This document shows, one piece after another, positions 17,707 to 25,776 of a DNA stretch of 64,000 bases (position 1 is its first letter; every line of letters begins with the position of its first letter). Source of the DNA: JASHPR01 sp963833885 (GTDB lineage: Bacteria; Actinomycetota; Actinomycetes; Streptosporangiales; Streptosporangiaceae); assembly GCA_963833885.1 (NCBI GenBank), contig CAWHZU010000019.1:558001-622000 (forward strand), in the 5' to 3' direction. The notes under the pieces were generated by a model that ran no database searches, was not told the origin of the DNA, and worked only from the letters and a program-made list of their open reading frames with translations. Made by a program: the position numbers and the translations under genes.

Positions 17707-18084
17707 ATGGCCACGGTGACCGAGGTCGGCCGGCCGCACATCGTCCCCGTCACCTTTGCCGTGGACGGGAACTACATCTATACCGCAGTCGACGCGAAGC
17801 CCAAAAACGAGACCGCCGGACGCGGCCTGCAGCGGATCCGCAACATTGAGGCGGAACCACGGGTGGCACTGCTCGCCGACCACTATGCCGACGACTGGAC
17901 CGCACTGTGGTGGGCACGCGCCGACGGCCGCGCGTCGATCGTGACCGAACCGCATCTCGCTGCCCGGCCGCTCTCGCTGCTGACCGCGCGCTACCCGCAG
18001 TATCGCGACGTCGCGCTGCCCGGCCCGGTGATCGCGATCCGGGTGGAGCGATGGTCCGGCTGGGCCGCGGCGCCGCCACCGTGA
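17707..18084 (+). CDS. PPOX-class F420-dependent oxidoreductase (Rv0121 family), start uncertain
   Basis: Flavin/F420 split-barrel enzyme; MATVTEVGRPHIVPVTFAVDG, YTAVDAKPKN, LQRIRNIEAEPRVALLADHY and DDWTALWWARADGRA are characteristic of the Rv0121 family. From ATG at 17707 it is 125 aa, but homologous sequence clearly begins upstream: from 17650 the frame encodes LKLTEHEARRLLATSPVAR, the normal N-terminus. Between the in-frame stop at 17605 and 17707 there is no ATG, GTG or TTG, so initiation may use CTG at 17650, or the locus carries an error or mutation. Convergent with the LLM gene, 16 bp apart. Confidence 0.85.
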   Translation: MATVTEVGRPHIVPVTFAVDGNYIYTAVDAKPKNETAGRGLQRIRNIEAEPRVALLADHYADDWTALWWARADGRASIVTEPHLAARPLSLLTARYPQYRDVALPGPVIAIRVERWSGWAAAPPP

Positions 18085-18100
18085 CGCAACGGCTAGCGGC

Positions 18101-18973
18101 TCACAGCCCGGCGACCGCCGGGATCACCTCGCCGCCGATCACCTCGAGCGGCCGCACCTCCCACACCCTGGCCACCCCGCCGATCGCGGCCTGGAACCCC
18201 ATCTCGGCGAGCGCGCCAAGCTGGTCGATGACCTGCCCCGCCTTCTCCCCGTTCTCGCCCACGTCGAACAGGAAGTAGCAGGTCTTGACGATCTCGTCGT
18301 AGTCGCGTCCCTCGGCGTCGCAGTGCGCACGCAGGACGTCGAGCTTGCGGGCGAGGTCGGGCCCGGGAAACAGGTTGCACGCCTGCGCATAGCGGGCGAC
18401 GAACCGCAGCGTCTTCTGCTCGCCGCCGCCGCCGATCATGATCGGAGGATGCGGCTGGGACAGCACCTGCGGCGAGTTGAGCGGCCGCTCCAGCTGGTAG
18501 TGCTTGCCGGCGTACGGGGTCTCGTCGCCGCGCCACATCTGCAGGCAGATCTGCAGCGTCTCCTCGAGCCGCTCAAACCGCTCGGCGACCGGCGGGAACG
18601 GTATCCCGAGGCCGCGCGACTCCTCCTCGTTCCACGCTGCGCCGATACCCAGCCAGGCCCGCCCGCCCGACAGCACATCCAGCGTGGTAATGATCTTCGC
18701 CAGGATCCCCGGATGCCGGTACACGGTGCCGGTCACCAGCGTCAGCAGTTTTGCCCTGGAGGTGCAGCCGGCCAGATAGCCCAGCGTGGTGTAGGCCTCG
18801 AGCATCTCCCGTTCCGGCGGTCCGATGACTCCGATCTGGAAAAAATGGTCCATCACGCTGATGAAATCGAAGCCGGCGTCGTCGGCGGCGGCCGCCACCG
18901 TCGCCAAGTCGGCGCCGAGCCGTGCGGGACCGCCCGGCCAGGTGAAGTCCGGGATCTGCAGTCCGATCTGCAC
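18101..18973 (-). CDS. LLM-class F420-dependent oxidoreductase
   Basis: A luciferase-like TIM-barrel monooxygenase/dehydrogenase, 290 aa. MQIGLQIPDFTWPGGP, FDFISVMDHFFQIG, LGYLAGCTSRAKLLTLVTG, HPGILAKIITTLDVLSGGRA followed by LGIGAAW, and PPIMIGGGGEQKTLR are typical of actinobacterial F420-dependent members. The substrate is unknown. GTG at 18973 is chosen because GGAGG lies 7 nt upstream; the longer frame is not supported. Pairs in location with the PPOX gene, another F420-type protein. Confidence 0.92.
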   Translation of the reverse strand: MQIGLQIPDFTWPGGPARLGADLATVAAAADDAGFDFISVMDHFFQIGVIGPPEREMLEAYTTLGYLAGCTSRAKLLTLVTGTVYRHPGILAKIITTLDVLSGGRAWLGIGAAWNEEESRGLGIPFPPVAERFERLEETLQICLQMWRGDETPYAGKHYQLERPLNSPQVLSQPHPPIMIGGGGEQKTLRFVARYAQACNLFPGPDLARKLDVLRAHCDAEGRDYDEIVKTCYFLFDVGENGEKAGQVIDQLGALAEMGFQAAIGGVARVWEVRPLEVIGGEVIPAVAGL

Positions 18974-19187
18974 GCGATCACCTCCGCGGACGAGCCTGCC
19001 ACACCGCGGGCCGGCGGCGGGGCGAAAGCGGCCGCCAGATCGGCCGTTTAGACTGCTCATCGGGCATGCGAAAGTCAAGACCTGATGAAGGAACTTGGGA
19101 CTCGCTTTCCTATTGCTTTGTAGTGATCTACTCTGGCGCTGACCGTTCATTACTCCCTACGTGCTCATCCTCCTCGTGGAGACCGCG

Positions 19188-20474
19188 ATGCAGACAGCCC
19201 GCCGTGCGGGCATCGTCCTCGGCTCCATTTCCGTCGCCATCGCGACGCTGGCAGCGGCCATGCCCGCGCGCGCGGCCGACCCGCCTGCCTGGCAGATCGC
19301 CGCCAAGGCTCATTACGGCGCGTCCGCCAACGCCTCGGGCTATTCGGCACTGGTCGTGCTGGCCAAGAATGACGCCTGGGCATTCGGCGGGACCAATCCG
19401 GGCGGGCCGAGCACGCCGGCCGCCGTGCGATGGAACGGGTCGCGCTGGCAGCCGTCGTCGCTGCCGACCGGGCTCAACGGGTTCATCGTCGCGGCCTCGG
19501 GCTCGTCGGCACGCAACGTCTGGGCGGTCGGCGACGGCTATGCGCTGCGCTGGAACGGCGTCAGGTGGAGCGTCGCCAAGACGTGGACCATGAACAACGA
19601 GGTAACGTCGGTCGCCGTCATCAGCAGCACCGACGTCTGGGTCTTCGGCTCCTCTAGCTTCAGCGGCCAGCCCAGCCTGGGCACCTGGCACTACGACGGG
19701 CACGGCTGGGCCCAGGTAACCGCGGCAGCCGGGGCCATCGCCGGGATATACCGCGCGAGCGCGGTCTCGGAGAACAACATCTGGGCGATCACGGTCAGCC
19801 CGCGGGGCGGCTCGGTGGTGCACTACAACGGCGCCGCGTTCGCCAGCGTGCCCGCAGCCGACGCGGCCCTGGCCAACACCCAGCTCAGCGACGTCCTCGC
19901 GGTCTCACGGCACAACGTCTGGGTGTCGGGGACGACCCCGGCCAACGCGGCGGACGGGCACCTGGTGCTCGCGCACTGGAACGGCAGGTGCTGGCACCGG
20001 TTCATGGCGCCGTGGCCGGTGCAGCAGGCGGAGCGGTTCGCCACCGACGGCGCCGGCGGGGTCTGGATCCCGGTCGTGACCGAAGGAAACGACTCACCCA
20101 CCTGGATCCTGCATCTGTCGCGCGACGGCGACTGGACCCGAACCCAGATCACCGCCGCCCGCGGATCCGGGGTTGGCGTCGGCGACCTCGCGCTGGTCCC
20201 GGGGACCACCACGCTGTGGGGCACCGGCGGCATGGTGACCACCTCGGGCGGTGAGGCCGCCATCTGGGATCACGGGGTGGATGTCGACCGCCTGGCGGTC
20301 CAGATCCACCACTGGCCGCCGCGGGACCGCCCAGCCATCGCCGACCCAGGGGTGATCCGGTTCTACCTGACCCTCGGAAACAACGCGGCCGTCCAGGTGT
20401 TCCTGATTCCGCGCCACTACTGGGCGCGGCGGCCCAGGATCGACCAGCCCCGAGAGCCCGCGTTGAGCACGTGA
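19188..20474 (+). CDS. Secreted beta-propeller-like protein
   Basis: A 428-aa exported protein. The N-terminus MQTARRAGIVLGSISVAIAT followed by LAAAMPARAADPP is a signal peptide with likely cleavage after ARA. Repeats of the form NVWAVGDGYALRWNGVRW, DVWVFGSSSF, GTWHYDGHGW, NIWAITVSP and NVWVSGTTP recur about every 45-50 residues, suggesting blades of a propeller. Such proteins are common and uncharacterised in actinomycetes; no catalytic motif is seen. ATG at 19188 follows GGAG by 6 nt. Convergent with thiI. Confidence 0.82.
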   Translation: MQTARRAGIVLGSISVAIATLAAAMPARAADPPAWQIAAKAHYGASANASGYSALVVLAKNDAWAFGGTNPGGPSTPAAVRWNGSRWQPSSLPTGLNGFIVAASGSSARNVWAVGDGYALRWNGVRWSVAKTWTMNNEVTSVAVISSTDVWVFGSSSFSGQPSLGTWHYDGHGWAQVTAAAGAIAGIYRASAVSENNIWAITVSPRGGSVVHYNGAAFASVPAADAALANTQLSDVLAVSRHNVWVSGTTPANAADGHLVLAHWNGRCWHRFMAPWPVQQAERFATDGAGGVWIPVVTEGNDSPTWILHLSRDGDWTRTQITAARGSGVGVGDLALVPGTTTLWGTGGMVTTSGGEAAIWDHGVDVDRLAVQIHHWPPRDRPAIADPGVIRFYLTLGNNAAVQVFLIPRHYWARRPRIDQPREPALST

Positions 20475-20505
20475 CCGATTGGCAGGCGTGGCGTAAAAGG
20501 CGGTC

Positions 20506-21741
20506 TTAAGAGCGGGTCGGGGTATGCTCCTGCGCCGCGGCAGCAAGCTCTTGGGCCAGGTCGTCCGCGTCCAGCCTGGCCTCGATTTTGCGCAGGTCCT
20601 CGATCCGCGCCCTGGTCTCTACCTGACGCGGGGTAAGCAGCGAGCAGCAGTCCTGGTCCGGCAGCTCGGAGATCTGCAGCGTGGCGATCCGGCGGGCCTC
20701 GGCCACGATCTCGGTCTTGTCCAGGCCGATGAGCGGGCGCAGGATCGGCAGTTTCACCGCGTCGTCCAGTGCGGTGATGTTCGTCAGCGTCTGGCTGCTG
20801 ACCTGGCCCAGCGAGTCGCCGGTGACCAGGGCAGCCGCGCGCAGCCGCCGGGCCAGTGCCTCGCCGGTCTTGAGCATCAGCCGCCGCTGCGCCATGATCT
20901 GCAGTCTGCCCGCTCCCGAGGACGCCACCTTTTGCTGCGTCCGCCCGAAAGCGACCACGAACAGCCGTGATCCGCCCTGGAACTTGTCCAGCTCCCGGAC
21001 CAGGCCGTACGCCTTGTACACCGACTCGGGCCCGGTCAGCGGCATGCCGGAGAAGTGCAGGAAGCTGCAGCGCAGGCCGCGCCGCATCATCCGGTAGGCG
21101 GCCACCGGCGAGTCGATGCCGCCGGACATCAGCACCAGCGCGCGGCCGCTCATGCTGACCGGAAGCCCGCCCTGGCCCGGCAACCCCTCGGTGAACACGA
21201 ACACCTCGGACTGATCGACCTCCACGAACACGGTGGTGTCCGGGTGGGACAGGTTGACCGGGTAGCCGTACGCCTCCTGGATCCTCGCGCCGATCAGGGT
21301 GGCGAGCTGCGATGAGTTCATCGGGAAGCGCTTGTCCCGGCGCCTGGCCCGGACCGCGAAGCTGCCCGGGCGGCCGGCGGTGAGCTGCACGGCGGCGGCC
21401 ACCGCCGCCTCGGGGTCCTTGTCGACGCGCACCGCGCGGCAGACCCGGGACAGGCCCATGACGTTGCGCATCCGCTCGGCCAGCAGGTCGGCAGTTTCCG
21501 CCGCGGCCTCCCCCGCATCCAGCACCCGCAGCACGATTACGCCCTCGCGCTGCCAGATCTGCACCCGGACATCGAGGTCGCGGGTGGCCCGCCTGATGTT
21601 CTCGTGCAGCAGCCGCTCGAACTGCTGCCGGTTCTTGCCCTTGAGCACGATCTCGCCGAGCTTCAGCAGAACGCACGGCTCGTGCAGTGCGCCCTCGACG
21701 CCACTGCACGCGTCGCGGGAGGTTAGGGGCAGCGCGGACAT
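20506..21741 (-). CDS. thiI: tRNA 4-thiouridine synthase / sulfurtransferase ThiI
   Basis: Adenylates and thiolates U8 of tRNA and can supply sulfur for thiamine. The 411-aa protein has an N-terminal ferredoxin-like/THUMP module (CVLLKLGEIVLKGKNRQQFE), an SFAVRARRRDKRFPMNS THUMP core, the PP-loop ALVLMSGGIDSPVAAYRM, and a C-terminal DQDCCSLLTPRQVETRA. There is no C-terminal rhodanese domain, so, as in Bacillus-type ThiI, sulfur must come another way. The start is uncertain (ATG at 21741 with weak AAGG). Confidence 0.95.
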   Translation of the reverse strand: MSALPLTSRDACSGVEGALHEPCVLLKLGEIVLKGKNRQQFERLLHENIRRATRDLDVRVQIWQREGVIVLRVLDAGEAAAETADLLAERMRNVMGLSRVCRAVRVDKDPEAAVAAAVQLTAGRPGSFAVRARRRDKRFPMNSSQLATLIGARIQEAYGYPVNLSHPDTTVFVEVDQSEVFVFTEGLPGQGGLPVSMSGRALVLMSGGIDSPVAAYRMMRRGLRCSFLHFSGMPLTGPESVYKAYGLVRELDKFQGGSRLFVVAFGRTQQKVASSGAGRLQIMAQRRLMLKTGEALARRLRAAALVTGDSLGQVSSQTLTNITALDDAVKLPILRPLIGLDKTEIVAEARRIATLQISELPDQDCCSLLTPRQVETRARIEDLRKIEARLDADDLAQELAAAAQEHTPTRS

Positions 21742-21869
21742 CCTTACAGTCTGCCAGCACCTGGACGGGAGGCGGACTGCGTCTCCCGCCCGGCATGGGT
21801 TAACTTGCCGGTACCGGGCAGGCTTTGCGGTTGAGCCATGCCACCAATCCAGTGCGGAGGAAAGCCATC

Positions 21870-22706
21870 GTGACCGCGGTACCAGACATCATGCTGAACA
21901 ACGGCAACACCATCCCCCAGTTCGGCTTCGGCGTGTTCCTGGTTGAGCCGAAGGACACGTCCGAGGCCGTGACCGCCGCCCTGCAGGCCGGCTACCGGCA
22001 CGTCGACACCGCGGAGATGTACGGCAACGAGCGGGAGGTCGGCCAGGCCATCGCCAAATCCGGCCTCGACCGCGGGGACGTGTTTGTCACCAGCAAGCTG
22101 GGCAACGACAGCCACCGTCCCGATGACGCACGCCGGGCCTTCGACGGCACGCTGGAGGCCATCGGGTCCGACTACATCGACCTGTTCCTGATCCACTGGC
22201 CGCTTCCCACCAGGTACGACGGCGACTACGTGTCCACGTGGCAGGCGCTGGAGGAGTTCTACCGGGACGGCCGGGCTCGCTCGATCGGCGTCTCGAACTT
22301 CCAGCCGCACCACCTGCGGCGGCTGCACACCGAGTGCGAAATCCCGCCGGCCGTCAACCAGATCGAGGTCCACCCGTACTTCGGCCAGGATGACGTCCGG
22401 GCGTTCTGCGGCGAGCACCAGATCGCCGTCGAGGCGTGGGCGCCGCTGGCCCAAGGCGCGGTGCTCGGCGACCCGACAATCGACTCGATCGCGCGCCGGG
22501 TCGGCAAGACCCCGGCTCAGGTGGTGCTGCGCTGGCACATCGAGCGCGGCGACATCGTCTTCCCCAAGTCCGTGACGCCCGCCCGCATCAAGGAGAACAT
22601 CGACATCTTCGACTTCGAGCTTTCCGGCGAAGACGTCGAGGCGATCAGCGCACTGAACCGGGACGACCGCAGCGGCCCCAACCCGGACAAGTTCGACGGC
22701 TCCTGA
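21870..22706 (+). CDS. Aldo/keto reductase
   Basis: NADPH-dependent reductase of the AKR superfamily, 278 aa. Catalytic tetrad visible: Asp46 and Tyr51 in HVDTAEMYGNE, Lys76 in VFVTSKLGND, His109 in LFLIHWP. It also has SIGVSNFQPHHL and the cofactor-binding IVFPKSVTPARIKEN. It resembles 2,5-diketo-gluconate reductase-like AKR5 enzymes; the true substrate is unknown. GTG at 21870 is preferred because GGAGG lies 9 nt upstream. The last codons and stop lie in a tandem duplication (next entry). Confidence 0.94.
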   Translation: MTAVPDIMLNNGNTIPQFGFGVFLVEPKDTSEAVTAALQAGYRHVDTAEMYGNEREVGQAIAKSGLDRGDVFVTSKLGNDSHRPDDARRAFDGTLEAIGSDYIDLFLIHWPLPTRYDGDYVSTWQALEEFYRDGRARSIGVSNFQPHHLRRLHTECEIPPAVNQIEVHPYFGQDDVRAFCGEHQIAVEAWAPLAQGAVLGDPTIDSIARRVGKTPAQVVLRWHIERGDIVFPKSVTPARIKENIDIFDFELSGEDVEAISALNRDDRSGPNPDKFDGS

Positions 22707-22750
22707 CGCCTTCGGCTGGGCCAAGGCTCCTGATGCCCTCGGCTGGGCCA
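22698..22750. repeat. 27-bp tandem duplication spanning the AKR stop codon
   Basis: A 26-bp unit starting GGCTCCTGA at 22698-22723 is repeated at 22725-22750 with two substitutions and a 1-bp joint. The first copy contains the GGC TCC TGA end of the aldo/keto reductase gene, so the second is a downstream duplicate of the gene end. Confidence 0.9.
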
Positions 22751-22759
22751 ATTAGTGTC

Positions 22760-22801
22760 GTGGGTCCCAAGCTGTTCCTCTTGCAACAGCTTGGGACCCA
22801 C
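22760..22801 (+). terminator. Strong 17-bp hairpin downstream of the AKR gene
   Basis: Arms 22760-22776 and 22785-22801 (GTGGGTCCCAAGCTGTT and its exact complement) flank an 8-nt loop CCTCTTGC. The longest perfect stem seen in the window, 53 bp after the AKR stop; likely terminates AKR transcription. A further partial copy of GGGTCCCA follows at 22813-22820. No U-tract. Confidence 0.75.
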
Positions 22802-22871
22802 CACCCTATTGAGGGTCCCACAAGAATCCGGCATATCCGGCATCTAGAGCGCCTGGCTGACCCGGCGAGTG

Positions 22872-22923
22872 GCAGCGCCGGCTCGTTGCTGTCGTCCTAG
22901 CAGCGCCGGCTCGTTGCTGTCGT
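22872..22923. repeat. 24-bp direct repeat, period 28 bp
   Basis: A 24-bp unit beginning GCAGCGCCGGCTCGTTGC occurs identically at 22872-22895 and 22900-22923, separated by CCTA. It lies in the 355-bp spacer (22707-23061) between the AKR and aminotransferase genes, which otherwise holds the tandem duplication and hairpin above and no gene. Confidence 0.9.
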
Positions 22924-23061
22924 TCGGGGCGCGGAGACGCGGGAAGGGTGCCGTGCTTGCCAACTCCGGGGTGAGTTGGAATCCTCGTCGGGTGGACGGG
23001 GCGCCGCATCCGGCCACATCATCGGGGTGACTAGCAGGGTAGAAGTGCGAAGGGGGGGCGG

Positions 23062-24000
23062 ATGACCGGGACTGCCGGAGGCTGGTTCGCGCCGATGCCG
23101 CCGTGGCCGGCCGGGGCCGCGTGGATCGGCGGGCAGTACTGCCCGATCGAGGACGCCAAGATCTCCGTGCTCGACCTCGGGGTCACCCGCTCGGATGCCG
23201 CCTACGACGTGGTGCACGTATGGCGGCGGCGCTTCTACCGGCTGGACGACCATCTCGACCGGTTCACGGCGAGCATGGCGCGGCTGCGGCTCGACCCCGG
23301 TTGCGGCCGGGCCGAGATCGAGGCGGCCCTGCACGGATGCGTCCGGCTGGCGGGCCTGCGCGAGGCCTACGTGTCGATGACCTGCACCCGCGGCCGGGTC
23401 GCCGCTGGCAGCCGGGACCTGCGCACCGCCCGGGCCACGTTCTACTGCTATGCCGTGCCGTTTGTGTGGATCTGTACGCCGCAGCAGCAGGCCGCGGGCG
23501 TGAGCATGCGGATCAGCGACATGACCCGGATCCCGCCGCAGAGCGTCGACCCGACCGTGAAGAACTACCACTGGCTCGACATGGACGTGGCCCAGCTCGA
23601 GGCGTACGACCACGATGCCCAACTCGTCGTGCTCCGCGACGCCTCGGGCGCGATCGCCGAGGGGCCGGGCTACAACGTGTTCGCGCGTGTGGACGGGCGG
23701 TGGCTGACCCCGGCAAGCGGCACGCTGCAGGGCATCACCCGGCGCTCGGTGATCGAGATCGCCGACGAGGCCGGCGAGCCGGTTGAGCAGGCCCGGTTGA
23801 CCGCCGATGACCTGCGCCGGGCCACCGAGGTGCTGGTCACCTCCACCGCCGGGGGGATCATGCCGGTCACGAAGGTGGACGGCAAGCCGGTTGGCGACGG
23901 CCAGCCCGGCCCGCTGACCGCGAAACTGCAGGACCAGTACTGGCGCCGCCACGAGGATCCGCGGTTTTCCACCCCGGTCCGCTACGACGAGCACGAGTGA
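23062..24000 (+). CDS. Class IV PLP-dependent aminotransferase
   Basis: Branched-chain/D-amino acid aminotransferase fold, 312 aa. It begins with AWIGGQYCPIEDAKISVLDLG, has SDAAYDVVHVWRRRFYRLDDH, the catalytic lysine in DPTVKNYHWLDMDVAQ, IAEGPGYNVFAR and STAGGIMPVTKVDG. Substrate could be branched-chain amino acids, a D-amino acid or 4-amino-4-deoxychorismate; sequence does not decide. The stop overlaps the next gene as GTGA (23997-24000), indicating a two-gene operon with the DUF1801 protein. Confidence 0.92.
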   Translation: MTGTAGGWFAPMPPWPAGAAWIGGQYCPIEDAKISVLDLGVTRSDAAYDVVHVWRRRFYRLDDHLDRFTASMARLRLDPGCGRAEIEAALHGCVRLAGLREAYVSMTCTRGRVAAGSRDLRTARATFYCYAVPFVWICTPQQQAAGVSMRISDMTRIPPQSVDPTVKNYHWLDMDVAQLEAYDHDAQLVVLRDASGAIAEGPGYNVFARVDGRWLTPASGTLQGITRRSVIEIADEAGEPVEQARLTADDLRRATEVLVTSTAGGIMPVTKVDGKPVGDGQPGPLTAKLQDQYWRRHEDPRFSTPVRYDEHE

Positions 24001-24425
24001 GCGCCACGGAGCCGAGCTACCCGGCCGACCCGCGGGTCGACGCCTACATCGACGCCCTGCCCGGCTGGCAGCAGCCCATCTGCCGCGAGGTCCGCGGCCT
24101 GGTGCACGCGGCCGACCCCGAGGTGGCCGAGACGATCAAGCGCACCAGGCAGCCTTACTTCGTGCTGGACGGCAACGTCTGCGCCCTGCTGGCGGCGAAG
24201 GACCACGTCAACGTGTTCCTCTACGACGGCGCGATGGTCCCGGACCCGGACGGCATCATCACCGGCGGGCACGGCAACAAGACCGCCCGCACCATGGCCG
24301 TCCGCGAGGGCGAGACCATCAACGCCGCCGCGCTCACCGCGATGTTCCGGCAGATCATCGCCAACAACCGGGCCGGCGGCTGGCGCGAGCTGAAGCGCGA
24401 CGCGGAGTCAGGGACCGCCGGGTAG
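23997..24425 (+). CDS. DUF1801 (YdhG-like) protein
   Basis: A 142-aa protein with VDAYIDALPGWQQPICREVRG, LVHAADPEVAETIKRTRQPYF and a C-terminal domain MFRQIIANNRAGGW. It matches the DUF1801 family, whose biochemical role is not defined (some members bind iron-sulfur frataxin-like partners). The GTG start overlaps the preceding stop, so it is translated with the aminotransferase. Convergent with the methyltransferase, 3 bp apart. Confidence 0.85.
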   Translation: MSATEPSYPADPRVDAYIDALPGWQQPICREVRGLVHAADPEVAETIKRTRQPYFVLDGNVCALLAAKDHVNVFLYDGAMVPDPDGIITGGHGNKTARTMAVREGETINAAALTAMFRQIIANNRAGGWRELKRDAESGTAG

Positions 24426-24428
24426 CGG

Positions 24429-25118
24429 TCAGCTCTTGGTGGCGTAGACCACGCAGCCTCGCATGGTCAGCGTCAGCGGCAGGCCGAGCGTGGCGGCGGC
24501 GCTGGCGGCCGCCTGCACGCTCATCCCGTGGCAGCGCATGAAGCTGGCCGCGTGGTCGGTGGTCGACAGCGTGGTCAGCGGCCCGTCCCACGGGGCGACG
24601 TCCAGCCGGTCCCCCGGCTCGCTGAACACCGAGCCGACGATGGCGGGGGCATCCTCGGCGTCAAACGTGGACCGGGCGCCCCAGGTGGCCAGCACGCCGG
24701 CCAGTTCCGGCGCGCTGTCGCGGGCCGGGGCGCAGGCAGCGAACAGGCCGCCGCGGCGCAGCACCCGCCGGGCCTCGCCGACCGGCCTTAACGGGTCGTC
24801 GTAGTGGTAGAGCGTGTACAGCGCGGCCACCGCGTCGACCCGCGCATCGGCAACGGGAAGCCTGGCACCGTCGGCCAGCACCGCCGGGCGCGGCGCAAGC
24901 GCGAGCATCGCCGGCGACAGGTCGACAAGCACGCAGCGGATCGACAGGGCGGGCAGCAGGCGGGCCAGGCTGCCGTTGCCGCCGCCGACGTCGAGCACCG
25001 TTCGCGCCCCAGCGGCGGCGAACCGGGCCGCCACGTACGGGTGCACGTCGTCGTGCGGCCACCCGGTACCGGACAGGAACCGCTCCGGGTCCGCGTCGTA
25101 GTCTCTCGGTACCGTCAC
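24429..25118 (-). CDS. Class I SAM-dependent methyltransferase
   Basis: A 229-aa methyltransferase with SAM-binding motif I VLDVGGGNGSLARLL, motif II CVLVDLSPAMLALAP and LPVADARVDAVAALYTLYHY. The substrate is unknown. GTG at 25118 (VTVPRDYDADPERF) is chosen because GGAGG lies 8 nt upstream; the ATG further upstream is not supported. Divergent from the isochorismatase-like gene. Confidence 0.9.
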   Translation of the reverse strand: MTVPRDYDADPERFLSGTGWPHDDVHPYVAARFAAAGARTVLDVGGGNGSLARLLPALSIRCVLVDLSPAMLALAPRPAVLADGARLPVADARVDAVAALYTLYHYDDPLRPVGEARRVLRRGGLFAACAPARDSAPELAGVLATWGARSTFDAEDAPAIVGSVFSEPGDRLDVAPWDGPLTTLSTTDHAASFMRCHGMSVQAAASAAATLGLPLTLTMRGCVVYATKS

Positions 25119-25200
25119 CGTCGTGCCTCCAGCCTCGGCTGCCAGGCCGACGCCCACCGCCGAAGGCTATCCATCTAGCGATCGTGAGGACCACACAAAT

Positions 25201-25776
25201 ATGGACGCGACCGTACTGCTGGTGATGGACGTCCAGCGGGGCATCGTCGAGCGCTTTTCTGGCGACGGCGGTTACCTGCCGCGGCTGGCCGGCGCGATCG
25301 GCGCCGCCCGCGCCGCCGGGATCCCGGTGATCTACGTGGTCGTCGGATTCCGCCCTGGCTACCCCGAGGTCAGCGCCAGGAACAAGAGCTTTTCCACGGT
25401 CGCGTCGGCCGGCCGGTTCGCGGCCGGTGACCCGTCGGCCGAGATCCATCCCGCGGTCGCGCCCGGCGACGGGGACCTGATCGTCACCAAGCGCCGGGTA
25501 TCCGCGTTCGCCGGCAGCGACCTGGACGTGCTGCTGCGCGGCCTCGGCGCCGGCACGCTGGTGCTGGCCGGCATCGCCACCAGCGGTGTGGTGCTTTCCA
25601 CGCTGCGGCAGGCCGCCGACCTGGACTACCGGCTGGTCGTGCTCGCGGACGGCTGCCTGGACGCCGATCCCGAGGTGCACCAGGTGCTGACCGGGAAGGT
25701 GTTCCCGCGCCAGGCCGACGTGCTCACGGTGGCCGAGTGGACGGCTCAGCTGACGTCGGCGGGGACGGCGGGCTAG
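25201..25776 (+). CDS. Isochorismatase-fold cysteine-hydrolase-like protein
   Basis: A 191-aa protein of the isochorismatase/nicotinamidase fold. Asp in LLVMDVQRG and Lys in IVTKRRVSAFAGSDL are in the expected catalytic places, but the usual Cys position is GIATSGVVLST, with Val instead of Cys. It therefore cannot use the standard thiol mechanism; a true isochorismatase-like or other role is possible. Its 3' end overlaps the convergent MFS gene by 53 bp. Confidence 0.88.
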   Translation: MDATVLLVMDVQRGIVERFSGDGGYLPRLAGAIGAARAAGIPVIYVVVGFRPGYPEVSARNKSFSTVASAGRFAAGDPSAEIHPAVAPGDGDLIVTKRRVSAFAGSDLDVLLRGLGAGTLVLAGIATSGVVLSTLRQAADLDYRLVVLADGCLDADPEVHQVLTGKVFPRQADVLTVAEWTAQLTSAGTAG

